Positions 1-9,303 of a stretch of DNA of 33,253 nucleotides are shown one piece after another. The DNA is from Fluviicola sp. (GTDB lineage: Bacteria; Bacteroidota; Bacteroidia; Flavobacteriales_D; Crocinitomicaceae): contig JAGOAZ010000012.1 of the NCBI GenBank assembly GCA_017983675.1, positions 48,306-81,558 on the forward strand. Reading direction: 5' to 3'. The notes under the pieces were generated by a model, which saw nothing but the letters and a program-made list of their open reading frames with translations, did not search any database and was not told the DNA's origin. Made by a program: the position numbers and the translations under genes. The first letter of the stretch is position 1, and every line of letters starts with the position of its first letter.

Positions 1-2740
1 ACGATACGATTTTCATTACGGTGAATGCTGTTAATGATGCACCTCTTGTTGATAATGAAATCATCACAACAAACGAGGATACACCTGCAATGGGTGACTT
101 AACAAATGCAGGCGACTTTGATCCTGACGGAACAACATTGACGGCAGACACAATTCCAGTTGATGGACCAAATCATGGAACAATCGTCATCAACACAAAC
201 GGAACATTTACATACACACCAGCTGCAAACTTTAACGGAACAGATACAGTAGTTGTATCGATTTGTGATAGCGGATTACCAATGCCAACGATTTGTGTGA
301 ACGATACGATTTTCATCACGGTTAATCCTGTTAACGATGCGCCAATTATTGACGATGAAATCATTACGACAAACGAAGATTCACCTGCAACGGGAGACTT
401 AACTGATGCTGGTGATTCAGATCCTGACGGAACAACATTGACCGCAAACACAACGCCAATTGATGCACCAAACCACGGATGGATAGTAATCAATACAGAT
501 GGAACGTACACATACACACCAACTGCAAACTTCAACGGAACAGATACAGTAGTTGTATCGATTTGCGATAGCGGATTACCAATGCCAGCGAATTGTGTGA
601 ACGATACGATTTTCATCACTGTGAATGCTGTTAATGATGCACCTCTTGTTGACGATGAAATTATCACAACAAACGAGGATACACCTGCAACGGGTGACTT
701 AACAAATGCAGGTGATTCAGATCCTGATGGAACAACATTGACGGCAGACACAATTCCAGTTAATGGTCCAAATCATGGAACAATTGTCATCAACACAAAT
801 GGAACATACACGTATACACCAACTACAAACTTTAATGGAACAGATACAGTAGTTGTATCGATTTGCGATAGCGGATTACCAATGCCAGCGATTTGTGTAA
901 ACGATACAATTTTCATTACGGTGAATGCTTTTAATGATGCACCTCTTGTTGACAATGAAATCATCACAACAAACGAAGATACACCTGCAACTGGTGATTT
1001 AACAAATGCAGGTGATTCAGATCCTGATGGAACAACATTGACGGCAAACACAACGCCAGTTGATGGACCAAACCACGGAGGGATCGTCATCAACACAAAT
1101 GGAACATACACGTATACACCAACTGCAAACTTTAATGGAACAGATACAGTAGTTGTATCGATTTGCGACAGTGGATTACCAATGCCAGCGATTTGTGTAA
1201 ACGATACAATTTTCATCACGGTGAATCCTGTTAATGATGCACCTCTTGTTGATAATGAAATCATCACAACAAACGAGGATACACCTGCAACGGGTGACTT
1301 AACAAATGTAGGCGACTTTGATCCTGATGGAACAGCATTGACTGCAAACACAACACCAGTTGATGGACCTAATCACGGAGGGATAGTAATCAATACAGAT
1401 GGAACATATACATACACACCAACTGCAAACTTTAATGGAACAGATACAGTAGTTGTATCGATTTGCGATAGCGGTTTACCAATGCCAGCGATTTGTGTGA
1501 ACGATACGATTTTTATCACGGTGAATCCTGTTAATGATGCACCTCTTGTTGATAATGAAATCATCACAACAAATGAGGACACAGCTGCAACAGGTGACTT
1601 AACAGATGCAGGCGACTTTGATCCAGATGGAACAACATTGACAGCCAATACAACGCCAGTTGATGGACCAAATCACGGAACAATCGTTATCAACACAGAT
1701 GGAACATATACATACACACCAACTGCAAACTTCAACGGAACAGACACAGTAGTTGTATCGATTTGCGATAGCGGTTTACCAATGCCAGCGATTTGTGTGA
1801 ACGATACGATTTTCATCACGGTGAATCCTGTTAATGATGCACCTCTTGTTGATAATGAAATCATCACAACAAACGAGGATACACCTGCAACGGGTGACTT
1901 AACAAATGTAGGCGACTTTGATCCTGATGGAACAGCATTGACTGCAAACACAACACCAGTTGATGGACCTAATCACGGATGGATAGTAATCAATACAGAT
2001 GGAACATATACATACACACCAACTGCAAACTTTAATGGAACAGATACAGTAGTTGTATCGATTTGCGACAGTGGATTACCAATGCCAGCAAGTTGTTTGA
2101 ACGATACTATTTTCATTACAGTTAATGCAGTTAATGATGCACCTCTTGTTGACAATGAAATCATCACAACAAATGAGGACACAGCGGTAACGGGTGACTT
2201 AACAGATGCAGGCGACTTTGATCCAGATGGAACAACATTGATAGCCAATACAACGCCAGTTGATGGACCAAATCATGGAACAATCGTTATCAACACAAAT
2301 GGAACATACACGTATACACCAACTGCAAACTTCAACGGAACAGATACAGTAATTGTATCGATTTGCGACAGCGGATTACCAATGCCAGCGATTTGTGTGA
2401 ACGATACGATTTTTATTACAGTAAACGCAATAAATGACGCGCCAATAGTTGACAATGAAATCATTGCAACAAATGAGGACACAGCGGTAACGGGTGACTT
2501 AACAGATGCAGGCGACTTTGATCCAGATGGAACAACATTGACGGCAGATACAATTCCAGTTAATGGACCAAATCATGGAACAATCGTTATCAACACAGAT
2601 GGAACATATACATACACACCAACTGCAAACTTCAACGGAACAGATACAGTTGTTGTATCGATTTGCGATGGCGGATTACCAATGCCAGCGATTTGTGTAA
2701 ACGATACAATTTTCATTACGGTGAATCCAATTAATGATCC
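1..2740 (+). repeat. In-frame tandem repeat, 300-bp period, nine copies
   Basis: Positions line up every 300 bases with very few substitutions and no length change. VNDAP-type unit starts fall near 30, 330, 630, 930, 1230, 1530, 1830, 2130 and 2430. The array encodes the cadherin-like domains. Divergence begins abruptly after about 2740. The array continues to the left edge, so the true copy number is unknown. Confidence 0.97.
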
Positions 2741-3809
2741 AATTGTTGCTGTCAATGACACTATTCAGATAAATTCAGGGGAGACAGTTGTAATAGGAAT
2801 AATAGGAAATGATTTTGATATCGATGGAAATTTAGATTTAAGTTCAATTTCAATTGTTTCAGATCCAACACAAGGTGAATTTACCTTGAATAACACAACA
2901 GGTGAAATTACTTATATTCCAAATGCGAATGCTTGTGGAGTTGATTCATTAGTTTATTCAATTTGTGATGATGGCACGCCACTTCCTGCTGCTTGTGATT
3001 TAGCAACAGTTTACATTCAAATAATCGATACAATTAATCCTGTAATTATTTCTACACTTTCTGATACTTTAAGAGCATGTGAGGGAGTAGCGTTTTCATG
3101 GGATGAGCCAATAGCATTAGATAATTGTACGTTGACATCATTCACTTGTTCTGCAACAAATAACAGTTATTTTGAAGTTGGAACAACTGAAGTAAATTAT
3201 ACTGCAATTGATGCGGTTGGGAATACAACAATAATGAGTTTTATTATAATTGTTTCTACTAAACCTGAAGTGTTTATTGAAAAATCAACATATGAATTTT
3301 GTAATGGGACAGACGTGACAATTTTCTCTCAAGTTTCAGATTCATCATTGCAATTTAATTGGGAATTTAATAACGCAATGATTTCAACTGATAGAGAAAT
3401 TGTAATTAATAATATTTCGGCTTATAATGTTGGAGTTTATACACTTACAGTTCAAGATGAATTTGGTTGTAAAGCAACAGATAATGCCTTTTTACAAGTT
3501 GTAAATTGTGATATTCTAATTCCAGAAGGAGTTTCACCAAATTCAGATGGTAAAAATGATGTGTTCTTTATCGAGAATTTAGAAGGATATCCAAATACAG
3601 AAGTGACATTCTTTAACAGATGGGGAATGCAAATTTATCAATCAGATGATTACAAAAATGATTGGGATTGTCATTCAACAAGTCGATTAAATATGAACAA
3701 TGAAGTTTTACCAGAAGGTACATATTATTATTTGATCAAACTAGGTGGAGATCCTGAAAACTTAAGCTATGGCAAAATCTACAAAGGATATTTCTACATT
3801 AAACCTTAA
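1..3809 (+). CDS. Giant T9SS-secreted cadherin-like repeat adhesin, 3' part (gliding-motility-associated C-terminal domain)
   Basis: The reading frame is open from the first base, so the gene begins upstream of the window; the GTG at 21 lies inside a repeat and is not a true start. Nine copies of a 100-residue unit follow. Each begins near VNDAP and has a DPDGT acidic calcium-type loop, a TYTPTANFNGTD strand and a cysteine pair in SICDSGLPMPAICVND. This resembles the bacterial cadherin-like/'tandem-95' family. A diverged tenth unit follows (about residues 913-1010 counted from base 21), then a HYR-like domain, an Ig/PKD-like domain, and a C-terminal domain with PEGVSPNSDGKNDVF and FNRWGMQIYQ. 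That last domain matches the CHU_C / type B T9SS sorting signal. The role is a secreted, surface-exposed adhesin or matrix protein, perhaps SprB-like; its ligand is unknown. The downstream PorP/SprF gene supports type B secretion. Confidence 0.9.
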   Translation, partial: DTIFITVNAVNDAPLVDNEIITTNEDTPAMGDLTNAGDFDPDGTTLTADTIPVDGPNHGTIVINTNGTFTYTPAANFNGTDTVVVSICDSGLPMPTICVNDTIFITVNPVNDAPIIDDEIITTNEDSPATGDLTDAGDSDPDGTTLTANTTPIDAPNHGWIVINTDGTYTYTPTANFNGTDTVVVSICDSGLPMPANCVNDTIFITVNAVNDAPLVDDEIITTNEDTPATGDLTNAGDSDPDGTTLTADTIPVNGPNHGTIVINTNGTYTYTPTTNFNGTDTVVVSICDSGLPMPAICVNDTIFITVNAFNDAPLVDNEIITTNEDTPATGDLTNAGDSDPDGTTLTANTTPVDGPNHGGIVINTNGTYTYTPTANFNGTDTVVVSICDSGLPMPAICVNDTIFITVNPVNDAPLVDNEIITTNEDTPATGDLTNVGDFDPDGTALTANTTPVDGPNHGGIVINTDGTYTYTPTANFNGTDTVVVSICDSGLPMPAICVNDTIFITVNPVNDAPLVDNEIITTNEDTAATGDLTDAGDFDPDGTTLTANTTPVDGPNHGTIVINTDGTYTYTPTANFNGTDTVVVSICDSGLPMPAICVNDTIFITVNPVNDAPLVDNEIITTNEDTPATGDLTNVGDFDPDGTALTANTTPVDGPNHGWIVINTDGTYTYTPTANFNGTDTVVVSICDSGLPMPASCLNDTIFITVNAVNDAPLVDNEIITTNEDTAVTGDLTDAGDFDPDGTTLIANTTPVDGPNHGTIVINTNGTYTYTPTANFNGTDTVIVSICDSGLPMPAICVNDTIFITVNAINDAPIVDNEIIATNEDTAVTGDLTDAGDFDPDGTTLTADTIPVNGPNHGTIVINTDGTYTYTPTANFNGTDTVVVSICDGGLPMPAICVNDTIFITVNPINDPIVAVNDTIQINSGETVVIGIIGNDFDIDGNLDLSSISIVSDPTQGEFTLNNTTGEITYIPNANACGVDSLVYSICDDGTPLPAACDLATVYIQIIDTINPVIISTLSDTLRACEGVAFSWDEPIALDNCTLTSFTCSATNNSYFEVGTTEVNYTAIDAVGNTTIMSFIIIVSTKPEVFIEKSTYEFCNGTDVTIFSQVSDSSLQFNWEFNNAMISTDREIVINNISAYNVGVYTLTVQDEFGCKATDNAFLQVVNCDILIPEGVSPNSDGKNDVFFIENLEGYPNTEVTFFNRWGMQIYQSDDYKNDWDCHSTSRLNMNNEVLPEGTYYYLIKLGGDPENLSYGKIYKGYFYIKP

Positions 3810-3835
3810 ATCAACAGTTTCAATTATTAGTGAAA

Positions 3836-4759
3836 ATGAAAAAAGCAACAAAAATAGCATTCATATTCGTAAGCATATTAAGTAGTTACAGTTTTGCGCA
3901 GCAACAAGCTCAGTTTACGCAATTTAATGATAACATGCTTTATTTTAATCCTGCTTATGCAGGCACAAGAGGAATGATGAATATAACTGGTGTTCACCGT
4001 CAACAATGGGTTGGATTTTCCGGTGCTCCAGTTTCTCAGACAATTAGCGTGAATACACCCTTGAAAAAACACGAAAATGTTGGTGTAGGATTAAGTATAT
4101 TGAATGATAAAGCTGGCCCGCTAAATCAATCCTGGTTAAATGCAAGTTTTTCATACACGTTAAACTTCAAACGAACCAAATCAAAATTAACTTTTGGTTT
4201 AAATGGGGGGGCTGATTTAATTAATGCAAATTTATCCTCGTTATTTGTTCATGATAAGGAAGATGAAAGCTTTTCTCAAAATTATCAGAATAAATTATCG
4301 CCAAATTTTGGTATGGGAGTTTATTTTCATTCCAAACAATTTTATGCAGGGATTTCCTCACCTAAAATTATTGAATATAATGAAAGGAAAGATCAAAGTT
4401 CAGCTTTTAAAAATCAACGACATTTTTATGCAATGGTTGGTGGATATTTATCAATAAACAGAATGTTAAAATTTAGACCTAGTTTGTTAGTGAAAATAAC
4501 TGCTGGTGCTCCAATTGCGTTGGATTGTAACGCGGCATTTGTAGTCTATGATGCATTTTGGTTTGGAGCAAATTATCGAATAGGAGATAGTGGGGGACTT
4601 TATGCACAATATCAAATATCTAATCAATTTAAAATAGGTTATGGTTTTGATATTAGTACAACAAAACTTATACAACATAATTTTGGAACACACGAAGTTG
4701 TTTTAAGCTATGATTTTAAATTTAAAAATAAACGAATTACTTCTCCAAGGTTTTTTTAA
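3836..4759 (+). CDS. PorP/SprF family T9SS outer-membrane protein
   Basis: About 307 residues with a Sec signal peptide ending near SYSFAQQ. The start is taken at the ATG at 3836; the GTG six bases upstream adds only two residues. After cleavage comes the family-typical opening QFTQFNDNMLYFNPAYAGTR, then HRQQWVGFSGAP and VGVGLSILNDKAGP, then alternating hydrophobic strands as in an outer-membrane beta-barrel. The family (PF11751, type IX secretion membrane protein PorP/SprF) partners with type B cargo carrying a CHU_C domain; F. johnsoniae SprF is needed for SprB secretion. It starts 26 bases after the adhesin stop, so the two are very likely co-transcribed and this protein probably helps export or anchor that adhesin. 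Confidence 0.92.
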   Translation: MKKATKIAFIFVSILSSYSFAQQQAQFTQFNDNMLYFNPAYAGTRGMMNITGVHRQQWVGFSGAPVSQTISVNTPLKKHENVGVGLSILNDKAGPLNQSWLNASFSYTLNFKRTKSKLTFGLNGGADLINANLSSLFVHDKEDESFSQNYQNKLSPNFGMGVYFHSKQFYAGISSPKIIEYNERKDQSSAFKNQRHFYAMVGGYLSINRMLKFRPSLLVKITAGAPIALDCNAAFVVYDAFWFGANYRIGDSGGLYAQYQISNQFKIGYGFDISTTKLIQHNFGTHEVVLSYDFKFKNKRITSPRFF

Positions 4760-4785
4760 TCGAATGATTGAAATTTTATATAATT

Positions 4786-7026
4786 ATGAAAAAATTACTA
4801 CTACTACTAATCTTTATACCTTTTATTTCAATAGCTCAAAAAGCTCGTCTAAAATTTGCGGATAAATTATATACTGATTTAGCTTATTATGATGCATCTA
4901 AAGTATACGAAGATGTACTAGAAAAAGGAGTAGATTCAATCGAAATTGCTGATAAAATTGCCGATTGTTATCAGAAAATCGGAAACACAGTAACTGCGGT
5001 AAAGTGGTATGATTATATGCATGAAAAAAATAAGATTTCACAAACTGCCTTACTTCAATTTGCTTTAATGGAAAGACAATTAGGAGAATATGATCATTCA
5101 TTAGTGTTAATGCAAGAGTACGAACAGCTTTATGGTGCGAATGATATTACGCAAAACATGACCAATGAATTGACGATTTTGAAGAAAGTTGAAGCTGATA
5201 GAGAAAACTTTATAATATCGAATGAAGCTATCAATACTGCCTCTTCAGAAATTGGGACGAGTTATTTTACTGAAAACAAAGTACTAATTACAAGTTCTAA
5301 GAAGTCCAATCAAATGGTGAGTCAAGTTTATTCTTGGACAGGTGATTGTTTTTATAATTTATACATTGGCGATATTGATAGTAGTGGAAAGATCTTGAAC
5401 TTGAAAGATATAAATAGTGATATAAATACCAAATTTCATGATGGACCTGCTGTTTATGAAAGTACCAATGAATTTATCTATTTCACACGTGATGATTTTC
5501 TCGATGGCAAAAAAGGAGTGGATGAAAACAGAAGAATGCGTCTTAAAATATATCGCGCCAAATTAGCGAATAATAAATTGGTGAATATCGAGGAACTTCC
5601 ATTCAATAATAGTAACTATTCGTGTGCTCATCCTACCATTTCAGACGATGGGAAACAACTTTTTTTCAGTTCTGATATGCCAGGTGGATTTGGTGGGTCG
5701 GATATTTATTCTGTTTCAATTAATGAAAACGGAACAGTTGGAGTGCCCAAAAATATGGGGTCAAAAATTAATACTAGTTTAAACGAGTTTTTTCCTTTTT
5801 ATCGATCCAATGAAAATATCCTGTTTTTTTCATCAAATGGTTTAAACGGATATGGCGGTTTAGATGTCTTCTCAGCGAAATTGGCTGACGATTTTTTAGT
5901 TAATTCTGTCGAAAATCTTGGTAAACCTATTAACAGTACTGCTGATGATTTCTCCTTTGTAAATAATAAAAATCAAACAAAAGGTTATTTTTCTTCTAAC
6001 AGAACTGATGGAAAAGGGAATGATGACATTTATAGTTTTAATCAATTGCGTCCAATTACTAATTCGAAAGCACTGAAAGGTAGCGTATTCGATCTATTAA
6101 CAAGTGCGCCAATTGATCAATCGATGATTTATTTAAGAAAGAAAACCGGTGAAATTATTGACTCGACATACACAAATGCTAAGGGTGAATATTTACTTCC
6201 TTTAAAAAATGTAAATGAAGACGTAATTGTTACTGCAAAATCTACTGGTTATATACCCAATGACTCAATTTTAGCATTAACTCAAAATCCAGATATTTCT
6301 CGTGTTAATTTGAATTTATCTCAGAAAATAAACTATGCTTTTACCGGAACAGTATTAGATAAATTAACGAATGAAAAATTGAAAGATGTAAAAATATCAA
6401 TTGTTGATGCGAAAACAAATAAACTTATCAGTACTATAAACACTAATATAATAGGCAAATTTGAAACAGCTGTTATACCTGAATTGATTTATAATGATTC
6501 AATTAATTACAAGTTTAAGTTTGAAAAAAAAGGATATTTAACAACGACAGAAACTTTACCGCTTCGCCTTGCTAAAGAAGAGAAAATAGATGTGTCTGAA
6601 TTATTACACCCAACACTTGTTAAAGTTATTAATGGTGTTACCGATTTAGCGGATATCATTAAAATCAATCCAATTTATTTTGATTATAATCAAGCTTATA
6701 TTCGACCAGATGCTGCTGTTGAGTTAGATAAAATTATTCAAGTGATGCTTGATAACCCAAACATGGTAATTGCGTTGTTTTCTCATACAGATGCTAGAGG
6801 TAGTTTTAAATTAAATCAAGACTTATCTCATCGAAGAGCAATTTCATCAATGAATTATATTATTTCAAAAGGAATAAACGCTAAAAGAATAACAGGTAAA
6901 GGGAAAGGTGAAAGTGACTTGAAGATTTCTGATGAAGAAATCAAGAAAGTTCATAAATGGGACAAACAAGAGGAGCTTCATCAGTTGAATAGAAGAACAG
7001 AATTTATAATTGTAAAATTGAATTAA
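4786..7026 (+). CDS. TPR/PD40/OmpA-domain protein (PorE-like), T9SS-associated
   Basis: The ATG at 4786 gives a clean signal peptide (MKKLLLLLIFIPFISIAQ); the longer TTG-initiated frame is less likely. The product is 746 residues. Order of domains: TPR-like helices over roughly residues 20-120; WD40/PD40-type blades recognised by ISDDGKQLFFSSD, GGFGGSDIYSV, GYGGLDVFSAKL and GYFSSNRTDGKGNDDIYSF; one or two carboxypeptidase-regulatory-like beta domains (LKGSVFDLLTSAPID and a second TGTVLDKLTNEKLKDVKI); a C-terminal OmpA domain with YFDYNQAYIRPDA, HTDARGS and LSHRRA, which should bind peptidoglycan. This is the architecture of the Porphyromonas PorE/PG1058 group. It closes the adhesin-SprF operon just before a terminator and probably links the surface complex to the cell wall. 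Confidence 0.88.
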   Translation: MKKLLLLLIFIPFISIAQKARLKFADKLYTDLAYYDASKVYEDVLEKGVDSIEIADKIADCYQKIGNTVTAVKWYDYMHEKNKISQTALLQFALMERQLGEYDHSLVLMQEYEQLYGANDITQNMTNELTILKKVEADRENFIISNEAINTASSEIGTSYFTENKVLITSSKKSNQMVSQVYSWTGDCFYNLYIGDIDSSGKILNLKDINSDINTKFHDGPAVYESTNEFIYFTRDDFLDGKKGVDENRRMRLKIYRAKLANNKLVNIEELPFNNSNYSCAHPTISDDGKQLFFSSDMPGGFGGSDIYSVSINENGTVGVPKNMGSKINTSLNEFFPFYRSNENILFFSSNGLNGYGGLDVFSAKLADDFLVNSVENLGKPINSTADDFSFVNNKNQTKGYFSSNRTDGKGNDDIYSFNQLRPITNSKALKGSVFDLLTSAPIDQSMIYLRKKTGEIIDSTYTNAKGEYLLPLKNVNEDVIVTAKSTGYIPNDSILALTQNPDISRVNLNLSQKINYAFTGTVLDKLTNEKLKDVKISIVDAKTNKLISTINTNIIGKFETAVIPELIYNDSINYKFKFEKKGYLTTTETLPLRLAKEEKIDVSELLHPTLVKVINGVTDLADIIKINPIYFDYNQAYIRPDAAVELDKIIQVMLDNPNMVIALFSHTDARGSFKLNQDLSHRRAISSMNYIISKGINAKRITGKGKGESDLKISDEEIKKVHKWDKQEELHQLNRRTEFIIVKLN

Positions 7027-7035
7027 TAATTAATC

Positions 7036-7077
7036 AAAAAAAAGAGGCGAACTTTTATAGTTCGCCTCTTTTTTTTT
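7036..7077. terminator. Strong bidirectional Rho-independent terminator
   Basis: GAGGCGAAC at 7044-7052 pairs perfectly with GTTCGCCTC at 7060-7068 across a seven-base loop. The stem is extended by an A-run on the left (7036-7043) and a T-run on the right (7069-7077), so it can act on both strands. It sits between two convergent genes, the OmpA protein (stop at 7026) and the lipoprotein (stop at 7090). Confidence 0.93.
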
Positions 7078-7089
7078 ACACAATTAGTT

Positions 7090-7482
7090 TTACTCAGTAA
7101 ACATCAATTTATTATTATTTAATAATTGCCACTTTCCGTCTACTTTCTTTAAAAGGTAAGAATTAGTATTGTTTGAGTCAATATATTCTGAAGATGATTT
7201 TTTTGTTAGTATAATAGTATTATCTAAAAAAACTTCCACTTGGTTGCTATCATTTGAAAAAATGAGTGCACAGATTTTCTCCATTGGTTCTTTTTGAATA
7301 GATCGTAATTGTATTTCTTGCTCAAAAACGCGGATACAATCTTTTTTAAGTTCACTCCATTGGTAACCTGCAGTTGCATTACATTTTTGATTTTCACTTT
7401 TAGCTCCTGCAACTATATCGTTGTTTTTACATGAAAACAGGGCGATTGGTAAAAAACTTAATGCGATAATTTTATTTTTCAT
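7090..7482 (-). CDS. Small hypothetical lipoprotein
   Basis: 130 residues. The N-terminus is a lipoprotein signal, with the hydrophobic stretch IIALSFLPIALFSC ending at lipobox Cys18. The mature part holds GYQWSELKKDCIR, an acidic FEQEIQLR segment and a C-terminal VDGKWQLLNN strand, suggesting a small beta-rich fold. I do not recognise a named family. It stands alone between the terminator at 7036-7077 and a 270-bp intergenic region, and is convergent with the OmpA gene. It is a predicted membrane-anchored periplasmic protein of unknown role. Confidence is for the gene being real. Confidence 0.8.
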   Translation of the reverse strand: MKNKIIALSFLPIALFSCKNNDIVAGAKSENQKCNATAGYQWSELKKDCIRVFEQEIQLRSIQKEPMEKICALIFSNDSNQVEVFLDNTIILTKKSSSEYIDSNNTNSYLLKKVDGKWQLLNNNKLMFTE

Positions 7483-7674
7483 ACGATGTAATTTTTTGCG
7501 AATGTATTGAATATTACTAGATAGAAACTATTCACACACCTACATGATTGTGTGTAATTAGTACGTGTAATCATATTATTTTTATACGTATATTTACTTA
7601 TATTCAAATTTATATGTACTTTTGACGTAAAGTTTGAGATTTGAATCAAATGTGAAAAAAGTGTAAAAATGACA

Positions 7675-7698
7675 CATTACACATTTTAATGTGTAATG
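7675..7698. promoter_or_regulatory. Perfect 11-bp inverted repeat with T-tract upstream of the surface-fibre cluster
   Basis: CATTACACATT (7675-7685) is the exact reverse complement of AATGTGTAATG (7688-7698) around two bases. Nine T residues follow at 7703-7711. It lies 54 bases before the ATG at 7753 in the 270-bp intergenic region. No plus-strand gene ends just upstream, so a simple end-of-operon terminator is unlikely; an operator or an attenuator in the leader of the 7753 gene fits better. A lone TACTTTTG at 7617-7624 could be a Bacteroidota -7 element, but I see no matching -33. Confidence 0.45.
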
Positions 7699-7752
7699 AT
7701 AGTTTTTTTTTATCCGCTTAAACGACAGACTTTTGCAAAAAAAAAATGAATA

Positions 7753-9285
7753 ATGAAGTTGAGACAATTGATATTAATTAGTAAAAATCAAGTACTTGTA
7801 GTATTGATGTGTTGTTTTGGATTTAAGTCAATCGCACAAGGACAAATTTTTAATACAGCAGGTTCAGTCTTATCTGTAAATGGAACAGTTTCATTTCACG
7901 ATAATTTGACAGTTGCCAATGGAAATGATTTTGAAACTTATACGAGTACTCGTGTTCTAGCAAAAGGAAACATTGCTGTTACAGCTGATTCGATTGAAAA
8001 TATTGGTAGAACAACAATAACAAACACTTCACAAAAAACAATTTCTGGGACGTTAGTTTGTAATCGAATGGATGTTACAAGTGGAACAGCTGTTTCATTT
8101 GCTTCAGGTATTAACATTGTTCAAGTAATTGATTCGTTAGTATTAGATGGGATAATTAAAACAGGATTGAATAATTTAATTATAGGTAAATCAATTACGA
8201 ATACTGGTAAAATTTTCAGAACAAATGGTCATGTTAATGGAAATATTCGTAGATGGTTTGGAGCTTCGACTAATTCATCTGTAGAATCTTCTATTTTTCC
8301 ATTTGGTGGAGATGCAGTTACAGCCGGCACATATTATTATGCTCCTTCAACTATAAAATTCACAACTGCTCCATCAACTGGCGGGCATTTAACTTCTAAA
8401 CATACTATTTCGGCGCCAAACAATGTATTTGTTAATTTAACTGATGGATCTGTTGCACTCCCTCAATTATCAGAAATGAATATTTGGCAACATGAAGTCA
8501 CAAGTGGATTATCAGGAGGTGTCTATACAATTTCTGTACAAACAGATTCTATACAAGGTGTTACAGATGTTACACAGTTGCGTTTAGCTAAGAGAGCATC
8601 AGAGTTAGCTGCGTGGACTATTCAAGGTACACACATTGCTGGTTCAGGTTCTGTAGATAATCCACTTGTTCAACGTTCTGGTTTAACAACTTTTTCTCAG
8701 TTTGCTATCACAAGTCCTGTTATTAATCCGTTGCCAGTAGAATTGTTAAGCTTTACAGCTACATGTGAAGATGATTATGTAGGAGTCAAATGGGTGACAG
8801 AATCTGAAATAAATGCGGATTATTTTACGTTAGAAAGTAGCCATAACGGTTTTGACTGGACGGTTGTTAATCAACAACAAGCAAATGGAACTACATTTTT
8901 ACAAAACGACTATTTTTATAATGATTCAGCAAGAAATTCAGCTTTAACCTATTATCGATTGAAACAGTTTGATTTGGATGGAGCACTTTCTTTAGAAAAA
9001 ATTATTGTTTCATCGTGTGAATTTAGCAACGAAATTAGTTTTGGATTATATCCAAATCCAAATAATGGGGACTTCAACATAACGGTTTCGTCACCATTTC
9101 AAAAGTCGGCTCAAATTGCTATTTACTCATCAGAAGGTAAATTAATTCAAAATAAAAATGTTGATTTAATTTTTGGGGAAAATTTATTTCCCATATCTTT
9201 GGAAAGTATTTCAACAGGAATATATTTTGTACATTTAACAATAGGTACTGAAATAGTTATTCAAAAAGTATCAATTAATAAGTAA
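7753..9285 (+). CDS. T9SS type A sorting domain secreted protein
   Basis: 510 residues. The N-terminus is signal-peptide-like and ends near FKSIAQGQ. The first two thirds is beta-rich, Thr/Ser/Gly-rich sequence with no recognised enzyme motif. PLPVELLSFTA at about residues 325-335 opens the linker domain commonly seen before type A tails, followed by VKWVTESEINADYFTLESS (a fibronectin-like fold). The last 80 residues are the T9SS type A signal: LYPNPNNGDFNI, then STGIYFVHL and QKVSINK. It should be exported across the outer membrane and attached to the surface. It is the first gene of a four-gene same-strand run, with 18 bases to the next gene. Confidence 0.88.
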   Translation: MKLRQLILISKNQVLVVLMCCFGFKSIAQGQIFNTAGSVLSVNGTVSFHDNLTVANGNDFETYTSTRVLAKGNIAVTADSIENIGRTTITNTSQKTISGTLVCNRMDVTSGTAVSFASGINIVQVIDSLVLDGIIKTGLNNLIIGKSITNTGKIFRTNGHVNGNIRRWFGASTNSSVESSIFPFGGDAVTAGTYYYAPSTIKFTTAPSTGGHLTSKHTISAPNNVFVNLTDGSVALPQLSEMNIWQHEVTSGLSGGVYTISVQTDSIQGVTDVTQLRLAKRASELAAWTIQGTHIAGSGSVDNPLVQRSGLTTFSQFAITSPVINPLPVELLSFTATCEDDYVGVKWVTESEINADYFTLESSHNGFDWTVVNQQQANGTTFLQNDYFYNDSARNSALTYYRLKQFDLDGALSLEKIIVSSCEFSNEISFGLYPNPNNGDFNITVSSPFQKSAQIAIYSSEGKLIQNKNVDLIFGENLFPISLESISTGIYFVHLTIGTEIVIQKVSINK

Positions 9286-9303
9286 TACACTAAAACACAC
9301 AAT

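Noticed and set aside
1..2740. Regular repeats considered as CRISPR or satellite DNA
   Set aside because: The 300-bp unit is in frame, coding and has no short repeat/unique spacer structure.
173..2761. Series of minus-strand open frames of 62-192 codons across the adhesin repeats
   Set aside because: They recur every 300 bases as antisense shadows of the repeat; stop-free only because the sense repeat lacks the matching codons. No start context or domain.
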